Shown here in pieces: positions 12,266 to 24,470 of a stretch of 64,000 bases of DNA. The notes below the pieces were generated by a model, which was not told the origin of the DNA, did no database searches, and saw only the letters and a program-made list of their open reading frames with translations. The stretch spans positions 4,154,001-4,218,000 of the forward strand of contig OX393579.1 of assembly GCA_947652605.1 (NCBI GenBank). The letters run 5' to 3'. The DNA comes from Elmis aenea (lineage: Eukaryota; Arthropoda; Insecta; Coleoptera; Elmidae). A program made the position numbers and the translations under genes. Position 1 is the first letter of the stretch. The number at the start of each line of letters is the position of its first letter.

Positions 12266-13071
12266 TTTTTTTTTTCTTAAATCCCAGTATTTTGCAATCT
12301 GTCCAGGGACATTCAGCAATTTATTATGGCAGTGCTGGTGGCATGCTGGAGTATGTCCAGTGACATATCTCCTTACAATGAACTTAAATTTTTATGGTCT
12401 CTGGGGTCTATATTATGCCACTCAAAATCTGTCAATGAGGTCCTCAGGACCATACCGCTTCAGTCTACGGTGTTGGTTGTTTTTTGCAAGAAGTGGTTTT
12501 GCCAGTCTGTTGGGATGGCCATCGAGTCTTTGTCGGTATTTGGCACTGTAGTTCTGCACTTCATGTTTTACCGATAACACCTGAAGATCGCGTTGGATTA
12601 CTTCATTCGGCACGTACCACGGCGCGTTCACAATCAGCCGCAACACTTTTGACTGGAATCTTTCAAGTATTTCAATATTCGAATTAGAAGCCGATCCCCA
12701 CAATTGAACACCGTAAGTCCATATAGGTTTTAGGATAGATTTGTAAATCAGGAGTTTGTTTTCAATAGATAATCTTGATTTCTTTCCCATAATCCAATAC
12801 ATTTTTTGTAGTTTGAGACCGAGTTGCTTTCTTTTTGTGAATATATGTTTTCTCCAAGTTAGTCTTCTGTCCAGGTGGATACCTAGATATTTTGCTTCTT
12901 CAGCTTGAGCAAGTTGATGATTGTTTAGCTGTACAGGGGGACAGTTGCCCTTTTTCAGAGTGAAAGTGATCTGAACTGACTTTGCTTCGTAGGTGCAACC
13001 TTTTTAGCCATGACTGAACTTCATTTAGATTATTTTGCAGTATGTACGTTGCTATAATTGGATCTCTGTGC
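12266..13071 (-). pseudogene. 5'-truncated jockey-like non-LTR retrotransposon
   Basis: On the minus strand from 13071: NNLNEVQSWL, then a frameshift, FTLKKGNCPPVQLNNHQLAQ, EEAKYLGIHLDRRLTWRKHI, and an open frame at 12802-12422 with LLIYKSILKPIWTYGVQLWG, SNSNIEILERFQSKVLR and NAPWYVPNEVIQRDL, ending RRLKRYGPEDLIDRF. This is the canonical jockey-type RT C-terminus (LKPIWTYG-QLWG, NAPWYV-N--I-RDL). A poly-T run at about 12262-12275 is the poly(A) tail of a minus-strand insertion. The 126-codon frame is intact, suggesting moderate age. Upstream RT and endonuclease are absent through 5' truncation. Confidence 0.9.
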
Positions 13072-13169
13072 CAAATCATATTGAAATTTTTATTTGTTTG
13101 ATTTGTACACAGTTAAGAAACCACCGGTGTTAATAGGATTGCTATAAGTACCTACTTAGACATAATTTT
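13072..13169. repeat. Right copy of 98-bp direct repeat
   Basis: The partner of 12168-12265: equal length, one substitution. It abuts the 5'-truncated end of the jockey-like fragment. Confidence 0.9.
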
Positions 13170-15214
13170 GGTGTAAATTTTATCTTAAATTTCATGTTAA
13201 TTCGACGCTTTTTTGCTATCTGGAGAAGTTCATTTCTAATAAAATAATATCGATCATTAGATAAATTTTAAATGACAAAAACACTCAAACAAATTCAATC
13301 GAAATTACTAGCAAAACACATCGATTTAAAGACTTTAGACTATGTTATCTTACGACCTAACCAATTTATGTAGGTTTTCACGATAACGTATTAATTATTA
13401 GATACTTTAAATCTGAAACACAGCATATACAAAGCAATTAACAAATTACCAGGAGAATTAATAGATTAACTAAATCCCGAGGTAATTTTCTTGTAGAAAT
13501 TAGTGGAATTGACTAAATAATATTGTAAATTTCTGTTCCAAAAATGTTAAAATCAAACACACAATCAGATTATTTTTATTTATTTTAACATTATCATTTA
13601 CTAATTTTTTTAAGTCTCATACAAATTATGTTTTAATTGAGTACTCTGTGTATATGCACGCAGAGTTAATGATTAAAGAGTTTAGGATTTTGTTTGTCAA
13701 AGTTGCAAACTATTTCATACATAATATAGTATTCGCGCATAGTTGGAAACTTCCAAAATTCCGAAGACGTTATCAAAGCTAATGTAATGAGTTGGCAGCC
13801 AACGAATGGATTTTTATAAACGGCAAGTTCCAAGTACCATAATTGGGTTGGTTACCGATAATATCTGGGGTTTTTATAAAATAAATAAACAATCTATATT
13901 AATTTACATTAAAATACAAATGCTGTAACTGTATGTATATTTGGAGTCCTATTTTAATAATGATATAGCTTGAAATAATATACAATCAGCAACCAATAGC
14001 TATAGTTTCATTGTATCAGAGATTGATTTTTATATTAAATAAGTGTTGAGATGTAATCGAACCTATGCAGTCCCAAAGTACTACAAAAAGTTGTAAATTT
14101 TGTACCGAAGTACAAATATGACGTTAATATGGCGTTTTTACGGTCAAAAACATCAATCTTGCGAGATTTTCGAATAAACCTAAGCGAAATAGTTTGTCGA
14201 TAATACCGAATCATCAGGCTTCGCAATATCCACCTGCTGTCTATCTTGCAAGTTATGTGCCAAGAGATATCAGTTTTATCGTATTTCATAGTTTTTTATT
14301 TTGTTGTGTATAACGTGAAAATTTTATTTTATATGAGAGTAGATCAGGTACTCTGCACGTGCAATTTGGATTAGTTAAATGTAAGTAAAATTTAACCTTT
14401 AGAACTGCTTGATGTCGATAATGATAAAAACATGATAAGCGGTTTAAAATAGGTAAAGTGGTTTTGAAACTGATAAAATTTAAAAAAGTTACTCCTTTTT
14501 AAAATAAAATTGAGATTACAAGAAGGCCACGATTTCAAAGAAATAGCCTGGTAGGGCTATTAACCAATTCATTATTTTGTGTTATTTGGTTTTTTAATTA
14601 CTGTTTTTTTTTGCTTCAGTGTTTATGTATTTTGTTGAACATGTCGCAACTCAATGTAAAAAGTCTCTTATGTTTTTTCTTCATATTTTTGTTAAAAAAC
14701 AGCCTACGAAATATATACATGTAATTTTAATTAACTTATAATGATCTATACTCACAAGACACTAAGGAACTAAGGCATACATTTTTTACTGAATGCTTTT
14801 ACTGTTTGATTTCAAAATAGTCAAATCGGTCAAGAACAATTATAAAACAGTTGTAAATAGTTCAAGCAAATGCATGGTAATAAAATTATCCGATGACAAG
14901 TGCTAAACGAATTTACGAAAAACATTTGTGCAGTTAAATATTATTTACGCTGCTAAAAAATCGTGACATCAAAGTGATGTCAGGCTTTTTAAAATTTTTG
15001 TAAAGCACGAAATAAAATATGAATTACCAAGACAGTAACATTCGAAAAACAATAAAAATATTGTAAATTTGATTTTAATTCTTATATTGGACTATTAATC
15101 TGTTTAAATTGCAAGAAGTGCCACTAAAAATAGGAAATGGATAATATTTTAGCTAAGTATGATTCTGCAACAAACAGCACAGTATTTCACTGCAAAGTTT
15201 AATTTATAAATACA
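13170..15214. other. AT-rich non-coding, nothing recognised
   Basis: The 84-codon minus-strand frame at 14289-14035 shows no domain. No inverted repeats or element ends were identified. Confidence 0.5.
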
Positions 15215-15600
15215 TAATCATCCCTTTCTCCCTGCTGTAAATATCCTCTTTCTTAAGGTTTCTTCCTCCCATTGCTTTTTTAACATTTAGGTCCCAGCTA
15301 AGTCGAGGTCTTATTCTTTTTCGTTTTGGGGTGGTTACCATTTCGATTTTTTTTGGTATCTCTTATCGTTCATTCTGTTCAAATGTCCATATCAGACCAG
15401 CTGTTTCCCATGCATGGTGTCTAAAATCGAGGTTTCTAGTTCCGTAATTATAGAGGTGCTCTGCAGCCTCAAGAACTTCATTTCTGTTTCCATCATTCTC
15501 TTGCTAATGGTTTTGTTAACAGTCCATACTTCTGATCCATAAAACATGCAAATATAAAATCGTCTAAATATCATTGTAAAACTTAAAATGCATGATGTTG
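15215..15600 (-). pseudogene. Non-LTR RT C-terminal relic
   Basis: Minus-strand frame 15574-15392 includes FYGSEVWTVNKTISKRMMET and EMKFLRL, the usual Y-G-E-W-T and E-M-K-F-L-R pattern after LINE RT domains. A second frame, about 15390-15260, gives LVWYGHLNRMND and a basic PKRKRIRPRLSW-like tail. The junction is frameshifted. Sequence to about 16000 on the same strand encodes fragments such as REWKNLSKSRRKWKRIMK that could belong to another LINE tail, but I cannot support that firmly. Confidence 0.7.
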
Positions 15601-16000
15601 AAAAAGTTTATTTTTGGATGATTATTGTGGCATATATTTGGCCATCATATTGTTCCAGCTGAGACCAATTATTTGATAGTTCTGTTATGACTTATGATGT
15701 AGATATATAAAACAGCTCTATAGGTCGCACAAGTTTCATAATTCTTTTCCACTTTCTTCTGCTCTTTGAGAGATTCTTCCATTCTCGGACCTAAAATATT
15801 TTATTTCTATTCCCATCTATCTCCTATGCCGTTTATTTGTTGTCTTTTCGTGCAACCTTAGTTTCTAGGAAAATTTTTATTATTATTTCATCTTGCAGTT
15901 TGTTGATAGGCTCTAAAAATAGTAATATTTGTATTCCTGCTATGGTTTTAGCTTTTGGTCATCTTAAATGACTGCTTTATTTGGTCTCTTGTTTTATCAT

Positions 16001-16012
16001 ATACAGGGTGTT
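16001..16012. repeat. Solitary TACAGGGTGTTTC terminus
   Basis: The same terminal motif as the inverted-repeat elements of this window, but without a detectable partner within about 1.5 kb. Probably a broken element end. The interval 16013-17209 otherwise holds nothing recognised. Confidence 0.35.
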
Positions 16013-17209
16013 TCTTATTCTATGTTTTTTTTTGCTAAATTTTATACAAGCAATGTCAGTTTTTTTTTTAATTGAACGCTTTACATATTTTTACTGTATG
16101 ATTTAAATAAGCTTGGCTTATAATGTTAGAGAAATATAGTTAAAATTCTTTTTGTATTATTAAAGTAGGTAATACAGTCAAAATACTGTTTAGACAAAGG
16201 CTAGTTATTTTTGAAAAAAAAAAAACAGAATAATCTACTTTTAAAAATCTGGATTTTGTAATGGTCTGTAAATTACCTAATACAACGTACCTATGTTATA
16301 GCCTTATGTCTTTTTTATTCCTAACGGGCGCTTTGCAGGTAACTTAGGGCTTCAATTAAAGCACTCAAATTCACGCAACGTTTTGCTGATGTGACACATT
16401 TAGGCAGGATGTAAGGTGACAATAAAGTTGGCAGTCCCTGTGGTGTTTTATCTGTGCAAATGTTTGAAGTTTTTAGTAGCGCCGAAACGGCCCTCCAGGC
16501 GCGGGTGTGTAAAAATGGGTAAATGGCTATATTCTCGCCAGCAGGGGCAAAGATTCAAGTTTAGTGGAAGTCTTGAAAGTCGAAGCCTGTCTTATTCCGA
16601 GCGCTAAAAATGATGGAACGTCAAGAAAAACGCACAACGTAATAATAAAATGTGAGCGTGGTTATAAACCTAACCTTTCGTTTAATGCAGATGAAAAGAT
16701 GAATATTTTTTAAACGGTACTTAAATTGGGTTTTACTGACTTCATATCTTTAGTTTTATGTACGTTTTATTGTGTTTTTATTTTTACAGAAACAGTTGAT
16801 GGCCCAAAGTTCAACTTTATATATTAAATTTTTTGTTTTTGTGCTTAGTTACAGTAGCTAAAATTAAACTTAAGTATTTATAAATTACTTATAAAGTAAA
16901 GTACTTATAAGTTGTTAGGATAAGAAAAAAAAAATTGTACTGAAGATAAGCTAAGGTTATAAGTGTAAATATATTTATGTTTGTCAAACAGTTTAATATA
17001 AATAGCAAGATATGAACAAATCATGGAGACTTTTTTAGTTAAAGAATTTTCCGAGGAATTAATGCTAAAGATGAACGTAATGTACTGTTTTAGAAATTAA
17101 AAGATTGTAATATGAATTTTGAAATTTATTAAATGCATCAAAATGTTTTTTGATATTTGAAACATAGTATTGCCGACATAATGGATAAAAAACAGTTGAA
17201 GAAAATAAT

Positions 17210-18145
17210 GTCTGTTCAGCCCTATTTCTTGACGTCGCACAAGCCTTCGACAAAGTGTGACATGAAGGATTAATCTGCAAACTTAACAAAATATTGCCTA
17301 CACAATATGTAAAAACTTTACTTCCTACATTTTTAGTAGATTTTTTAGAGTAAAACAAGGGGAAGCTTATCCAGAATTGAAAGAAATCCAAGCAGGAGTG
17401 CCACAGGGGAGTGTCCTTGGATCCGTCTTGTATTTACTCTACACCAGTGATACCTATACTAAAATCGAATCAAGTGAAATTAGCTACGTTAGCGGATGAT
17501 ACAGCATTGCTGGCAATATGTAAGACATATATAGTTTCCACCCAAAAACTACAAACAGCTACCGTGCACGAATGGACCAAAAACTAAATGAAATCCATTC
17601 GGATCAACTTTACAAATAAAAGACAAAAACTTTTCAGCAATAACAATCAATGAAACTATTGTCCTTGTCCCGTACGCAAACACTACAAAATATCTTGGTA
17701 TAACTCTGGATGCCAAATTGAGGTGGAAAGAACATATTAAGAAGAAGGAAAAGGAGTTGAAAATTAAAATCGCATAATTGGTAAATATTCCAAACTGTCA
17801 TTATATAACAACATTTTGATTTACAAACACATTATTAGACCTACATGACTGTATGAGTGTATGGAATACAACTATGGGGGCGTGCAAAGATTACAAATAT
17901 ATCTAGAGACACAAACTGTCCAAAATAATGTTTCACATGAAATGTCTAACGCTCCTTGGTTTGTCAGAAATGCCGACCTTCATCGAGACCTGGGCATTTT
18001 AACAATTGAAGAAGAAATCAATAGATTTGCAAAGAAACATGTAGATAGTCTTCAACTACATGAAAATGCAGAAGCTCTCCAGCTGCTATATAACCAGAAC
18101 CTATGTCGAAGACTGAAGAGAACCAAGCCTTTTAAACTTGTCTAG
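17210..18145 (+). pseudogene. Jockey-like non-LTR RT, multiply frameshifted
   Basis: Ordered RT motifs survive in different frames: ALFLDVAQAFDKV (motif A, about 17218-17258), AGVPQGSVLGSVLYLLYTSD (motif B, about 17392-17452), LATLADDTALLA with the catalytic ADD (about 17480-17515), NTTKYLGITLDAKLRWKEHI (about 17680-17745) and the tail SNAPWFVRNADLHRDLGI to RRLKRTKPFKLV (about 17945-18145). The last 94 codons are open from 17861. Stops occur after DKV and elsewhere. Related to the jockey tails at 12266-13071 and 32640-32812, but more diverged from the first. Confidence 0.88.
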
Positions 18146-18374
18146 TGATTTGTGCAAAAGCAGAGCATTGCGCTAGTGCTAGTGTTAGTGTATATATTTT
18201 CTTAAGGATAACAAAGACAACTAAAATTCTTCGGTGAACTGATCTCAGCTAAGTAACTTAGATTTAAGATTTATCAGATACATACTAGTGGTTGGTCTTA
18301 CTTCTTAGACCAGTTTTAGTGTCTAAACATTAGGTGTTAAAAAAAAAGTTGGAACGTGGTAAGTTTGTGACAGA

Positions 18375-18410
18375 CTGTGAAGATGTTTCTTGTATAAAAA
18401 ACGAAACGTC
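18375..18410 (+). ncRNA. Possible degenerate hammerhead-ribozyme-like motif
   Basis: CTGTGAAGATG followed about 20 nt later by ACGAAACGTC resembles the CUGANGA...GAAA core arrangement of hammerhead ribozymes carried by some retroelements. A weak GTTT/AAAC stem can form between the boxes. The first box deviates from consensus and flanking stems I and III were not demonstrated, so this is speculative. Confidence 0.15.
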
Positions 18411-19410
18411 CGCTGTAAGATGCTTTATTTTTATGAGCCAGGTACTTGGACAGTTTAAACAATACTCTTAGATTTTATTTAAAAGCATCATTTGCTTGAA
18501 AAAATAGTAAAAAAGTAGTAGCTGACTTTTACTTGAATAACAACTCCCTGATTATAATTTATTTTGCTAAATTTATCTTCTGTTTTGGTATATTGCCGTC
18601 CCATAACGGCACAGAAGTGGTGATTTCTCGTGCAGTCCCGCTTAAGCAAAAAGTTCTCGGCAACAAAACTTCTCGACGTAGCTACTCTACTCTATTTCAT
18701 TGCATTTTATTATTTTCTTGAGTAAAATGTCGTGTCGACTGCCATTTTAATAATGAAAACGGATATAAAGCACCTTCGAGTCAGGGAAATGAGGTCCGTG
18801 ACATTATATAGCCATTTATGGACGTTGTTTTTAGTTTGTTGCTAAAAACGGTAAGTTCTTATCGTAATACCGTCGTGTTTATTGCTTTGAGAAGTTTTTA
18901 ATCGTTTCCGTAATAAAATAATGAGCAGAAATATGAACTTTATTTAAAAGGACTGAGTAATAAAGTTAAATATTCAAATGTTTAGCTGTTTTAATTATTT
19001 ATTTATTCACATGTAGCTTTAGTAGCAACATAACCTTTGGTAACAACATTTGTCTAAAACAAAATGGATTTAGTTGAATGGAATATTATCATTGAATACT
19101 GTCTTTCAACTTGTGTCTAAAGTATATTTTAAATTCTATTTACAGAACAAATTTTGTGCTTAAATTCGATTAACTCTCTAATGCTTTTTTTATTATAATA
19201 TTTTCTTTATTAATGTTTACTTTATCAAAATGTATTAAATGTTTTGTGATGTACGAATAATTGGTAGGTCCACACTTGCATGTGAGTAAATAAATATGTA
19301 TATAAATAAATAAGGCTGTTGAAGAGACAAGAGTTTCGATACTGGTCTAACGTCTCTAGATCCTTCTTAATAAAAAATAAAGTAAATTTTAATTAAACTT
19401 ATTTAATTTA
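18411..19410. other. AT-rich non-coding, nothing recognised
   Basis: Only a 62-codon chance frame at 18533-18721. No repeats stood out. Confidence 0.45.
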
Positions 19411-20156
19411 TAGGAGGGAATATGGTCTTAAATATTGCAAAAAATGTAGGAGGTGATTCCTTATCAAAAATGAAGAGGGTTCTTCTATATAAAATAAAAA
19501 GGGGAGCGGTAAATTAGGTTTTTTATTTTATTTCTCAAATTTGGATAAATATGGGAGAATAATATTTGGTAGATGTTTTATAATTATTAAAAGGTATCCC
19601 ATAGTAATATTTTCAATCATCTTCCACGTTCACAACCCCTGTTGGTTTTTTTTATCAGAACTTTTTGGTGGGTTAAAATTTTGCAATGAAAAAATATTGA
19701 AATATTGGAATATTTAATAAGGCACGTTTACTTATTTTATTTTTTACTTAAAAACTGTAGGTTTTACCAGAAAAATTAACGAATAAAAAAAGTTTCTTGA
19801 TAAATCAAGCTTTCATAGCAAATTTTTTAGATTGCATAATTTTAACCCACCACAAAGTTCTAATAAAAAAACTAACAGGGGTCCACTTTTCAGCCCCCTG
19901 TGAAGGTGGGAGATGATTGAAAATATTACTATGGGAAACCTTTTAATGTTTATAAAACATCTACCAAATATTATTCTCCTACATTTATCCAAACTTGAGA
20001 AATAAAATAAAAACCTAATTTTACCGCTACCCTTTAGGGGGATGTAACTCCGAAAGGAGACGTCTGCAGAAAAAAATTTAAATAGAAAACCTCCCTCAAT
20101 TTTCGATAAGAAATCACCTACCGTTTTTTTTGCAATATTTAAAAAACACCCTGTAT
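19411..20156. mobile_element. Foldback element, copy 1 (left arm partly deleted)
   Basis: The outer arms pair: TTGCAAAAAATGTAGGAGGTGATTCC near 19435 against the reverse of 20080-20140, and GGTGGGTTAAAATTTTGC near 19668 against TAACCCACCACAAAGTTC near 19845. The right end is ACACCCTGTATA; the left end is decayed. It is the same family as 62421-63460 (shared AGGTGATTCCTTATC, ACCTAATT, TGTAACTCCG blocks) but about 300 bp shorter, because most of the inner left arm is missing. No coding capacity. Confidence 0.85.
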
Positions 20157-21900
20157 AAAGCCATATTTTTTAATCTAAAAAAACAGCAATTATTCTCTTA
20201 TGTATGTACTTCTAAATTTTTTATTTGCTACTTTTATAAATAAAAGATAGATTGTGTTTTTGCTGTGTAACAAATACGTTTTTGCGAAATCTCTAATAAA
20301 ATGGTGCATGTTGTGTTGCCTGCATTTCACAATCTGTGCGTAAATTTAACCTAATTGCGTTAATCAATAGCGCTTTACCTTCGAATATTCAAATTTTAAC
20401 ACTCTATTCAAGCAGCAAAGTTTCCTGTTGTGACAAGGAAAAACATTTAAATTGGTAGCTTTCGTTTTTAAGCAAATATTGGGCAAAAAGGCACTAAATT
20501 TCTAAAAACGAAATTCGTAGAGTTTTTAACTTCTTTTAATTAGAAAAGGGAGTTATTTGTATTTTATATTTTAAAGCATGTATCTGGGAATATTTTAGCA
20601 TTACTTCCTTATTGTATAGATTATAGACAACGGTATCAACAGTATTCTTGTACTGTTAATATTTGATATAAATAGTGAAAAATGTCCTGGGTTTTAGCTG
20701 CAACAAAAAATCTTAAATCTACTCAAACTCCTCTGTATCCTGACTTATCCTTATTCGTTTCTCTTGAGACCTCTCCTCTTCATTCATCTCAGCTCCCAAA
20801 GGCTTAGCTGTCCTCGAAATAGAACGTGTATTACTCTTACAACTAATAATTTATATTTCTGGTTAGCACATTTTTATATAGTTTTTCTTATTGTGAAACG
20901 TCAGCAGAAGATTGTTCGTCTGGATTTAAAAATATAGTTGGAGTTAAATGTGAATAAATCCGACAGCAATACGATTTTCAACAGTTAAGGACCTCAAAAT
21001 TTAATAAAAAATAATAACATTTTTATATATGTAATCTTCTCAATTAAATTAAAAGAGGAGAACGATAATAACCCTAAAACTTTATTTTTTAAAGTGCTGG
21101 CAGAAACTTTAAATATTATCCAGGTCTTGCAAAAAATGGTCATCAGTTAAATGAATCTTTTGATGAGTTATTATAATCGTGTGTTCTCAGCTTTTTAAAA
21201 TTGCCAAATTCAAGACAGTCAACGCTAGAAATTCACAAAAATTAATATTAAAACCGATAAGCCCAATTGTGGACCCCGTTATAATTAATGTTTTATTCTT
21301 AAGATACTTTGTGACAGAAAATGTAGACATATTAGAATATTTAAATATCGAACAAAACTCATGGGTTGTACACTGTTTTGTCGTGCTAAACAAATACAAT
21401 TACAATAAAATACACAGACAATCAAATGTTTAATATAATTTATATGTTTGAAATGTTCAAGGTGAGTTACAATATAAATTTTCAATTTCAGTGTTTACTT
21501 TTATTCCAAACAATTGTCATACATATTATTTTAATAAACTTTGAACATTTAAGTGCCAATTTTAGCGTTTATATTTAATTAAAAAAATCGTCAGTCATGT
21601 CCAAAAAAATAAATAATTTAAAATTGTTCGAAAAGTAGTACAGATTTCTAAACAAAAAACTTTACCTTAAAATATAACAATATTAGTAACACAAATGTTA
21701 TTGGCAATAATGTATGGCTTTTTTGTGATATTTTTAAATTATGTGTGATAAATTTTGACTTATACTAATATGTAAATAAACACAATAAAGAAACGAAAAT
21801 AAATAAGTTTATATTAAAACCATTAAACTTACCCTCTATAAAGAATTTGTTTAGTTAAATGGTATATTTATGTAAAACATGTACAATTTTTCAATTTTTG
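20157..21900. other. AT-rich non-coding, nothing recognised
   Basis: Overlapping short frames near 21179-21485 on both strands carry no motif and are consistent with chance in AT-rich DNA. Confidence 0.45.
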
Positions 21901-21915
21901 TATACAGGGTGCATG
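21901..21915. repeat. Solitary TACAGGGTGCATGG terminus
   Basis: A terminal motif of the common type, with no inverted partner recognised. DNA from here to 23370 contains no supported feature. Confidence 0.35.
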
Positions 21916-23369
21916 GGGATCTCGCTTATTATAAGAGATACAGGTTTGTTTAAATTGGATGAATTACTCCTTAGCATGAGAGGAGCCACAATCAATTTTT
22001 AAAAGTACAAAATTCCTCGTGCTTCAGATGTTATAGCAAAAAATATGAAAATGTCGAATATCTTTTTTCTCTCATACTTCCTCTGTCCCGAAATAAGTGT
22101 CCGATTACTATATTTGCTGGATCTTAATTGTATTTTAAAACGTAGATTGTAATTGTTTATAACGTCAAGTAAAATATGTCAAAGTGAAATTTGTGCATAG
22201 TCAGAAAGTTTAAAGTTTAAACACGTTAGCTCGGCTTTTGGATCGTTATTTTAAAAACATATTTTATCTTGCCATTTTAAACAATACCGGTGTAGACACA
22301 TCATGAACAATGAAGAAGTTCCTGTAGTTGCAACACAAAGAAAAAAGCCTAATCTGTCACAGAAAAGCGTCAAAGTGTGTACCATTACCTGCTATAAGAA
22401 AGTTGGTGCATGAGAAATTTTAAACATCACTCATGAATATTACAAAAATCGCTTAAAATCTAGTGTCCTATGACTGTTTATTAAACTTTTTTTTATTTAA
22501 CTTTTTTGTCTTAACCCTTAGAACAACTTTATTTGTACTTTTTAAGGTACTTGTTAATGGAGAATGTAAGTGTTATTTTAGTTTTTTTTAACACCTACCA
22601 TTTTCGACATATTACCACTAGTTTCATTTTTTCTTATGGGCCGCGAAGTTGGCTATGGAATAGTTAAATGTTTTCTCTGTCTCGAGTTTTTTCGTATCTA
22701 CCTCTTGTGAATGTGAACCCTACAGCAATACAATTAAATGTCATCTTCATTATACTAAAGCAATCCTAGAATACACTACAGTTTTACAACCAAATTTAAG
22801 TCAGTTTGTTAGTAACAAACCTAATTAGTGTTACATCAAATACCCACTAGCAATTAAATCTGTTTTTACAATTGATGTCTAGCTTTACACACGCTAAAAT
22901 CATGGCATTAATAACTGACCATCAATACTGCAGATATAAACCGCATAATCAATAGACACTTCCCGGAAAACCACAAGGAAACACTTGAATGCAACTTTTC
23001 TTGAAACCGAGTTAACGGCTTCAATTGTTATTAGCAAAATTAGAACAAGAACTGGGGCAAGGATGAAACTTCAGCAGTCCTTGTCGTGGAAATTGGAATA
23101 GCGAAGGCAATTTATTCCCATAACGCCAACACCCAAGGTATGTAGAGATCCGTTTTTATATTTCAGGCTTATATGCATGAAATTATTAATCAGCGTACCT
23201 TGGAAATACATGCAAAGCGTATGTTGCTATAGAAACAAATGAAGGGTTTTATCAAATGAAATTTAGTACGTTAAAATAATTATTGAAATAAAAATATGTA
23301 TTTTCATCTATGCAAAAATTATTAAAAAGAAGCTCATAATTCATATGTAATTTTTATTTTATTAATCTT

Positions 23370-23575
23370 GTATTCAAGTTTCATCGTTTTGTATGACAGT
23401 TGTCCCTTGTTTTGCCAATTTTTGGATCACTTTTTTGCAAAAAGTTTTGGATTGTACATTTAAAACAGTCTTCAGATATAAATCTACTTTGATCTGGTTT
23501 CGGAATGAAACAAAGTTTAGTCTGAAGGGGCAAAGTCTGGCGAATATGGGGATGGGGTAAAACTTCCTCATGTAG
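23370..23575 (-). pseudogene. mariner-like transposase C-terminal relic
   Basis: The minus strand reads PYSPDFAPSD (about 23556-23527), the block around the third catalytic Asp in mariner-family transposases (usually YSPDLAPSDYHLF). A stop and frameshift follow. Then a frame ends IQKLAKQGTTVIQNDET, resembling the mariner tail (KLPERW-KVI-NDGEY). Only about 65 residues survive and no inverted repeats were found. The call rests on the YSPDxAPSD block. Confidence 0.6.
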
Positions 23576-24462
23576 GATATATCCTGCCTCTAATAGAAAA
23601 ATATTGTTGCGTTTTCACTTTAAGTAAAGACTTATAAAATATGTTCAAAATGGGCACCCATTATTGTTTTACATAAGAAATATTCCTACATTTTCGTAAT
23701 TTTTAGATTATTTATGTGATTTATTGAAAATTAAATAAGTTGAATTAAAAATCGCTTAGCCTATTGTGTGCGAAGAATCTTTAAATAGAACTAGATCGAC
23801 TTGAAACTGATTTAGGTTTTCACCTAGGATATTCTTTACAAGTAATAAAGGATGCTGCTTTTATAAGCAAGCTCATTTAAAGAGCTTATCAATTTTAATT
23901 GTTTGCTTTATACATTCACCATGCGTACTTTCAATATCAAATATTCTTTGATATAACTGTAAAACCAAAATTTGCCTGTAGTGTTATCATACACTTGTTA
24001 TTTCCAAATGTGCACCTGTTTCTCTGCGGTGTGGGAATGTCAAAAAGCGGCAACAAAAAACAGTAAAACCGATTTAATTCCATTCGACTTTCCACTCGAT
24101 ATTGACTTTATATTAATGAAATTCATAAATATGTACATTTCATGAATAATATTAAGGATAACATTTCCTAGTCTAATCCCTAGTGATTAGAATAGCGGAA
24201 TTTTTAAAGAAATTGGTTTAACTTATACTATGAAAGCAAATTATGAGGTAATCCCCCTAGCCATGAAAAAAAATACGGGGTTTAATTCATATTTTAATTT
24301 TAAAAGCAAACTTTTATTGTAGAGTATTTTATTCTTTGAAATTACCGCGTAGTTCAAAGTACTGTTGAACTTCTCCTATCTTGGGTTTTGTATTTTGCTT
24401 TTGTTGAAAGATTAGTCGAGTTTAATGTACATGCATTCTTTATTTAACGCTAAATGTCGTTA
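23576..24462. other. AT-rich non-coding, nothing recognised
   Basis: No frame over 60 codons, no repeats or termini. Confidence 0.45.
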
Positions 24463-24470
24463 CTAGGGCT

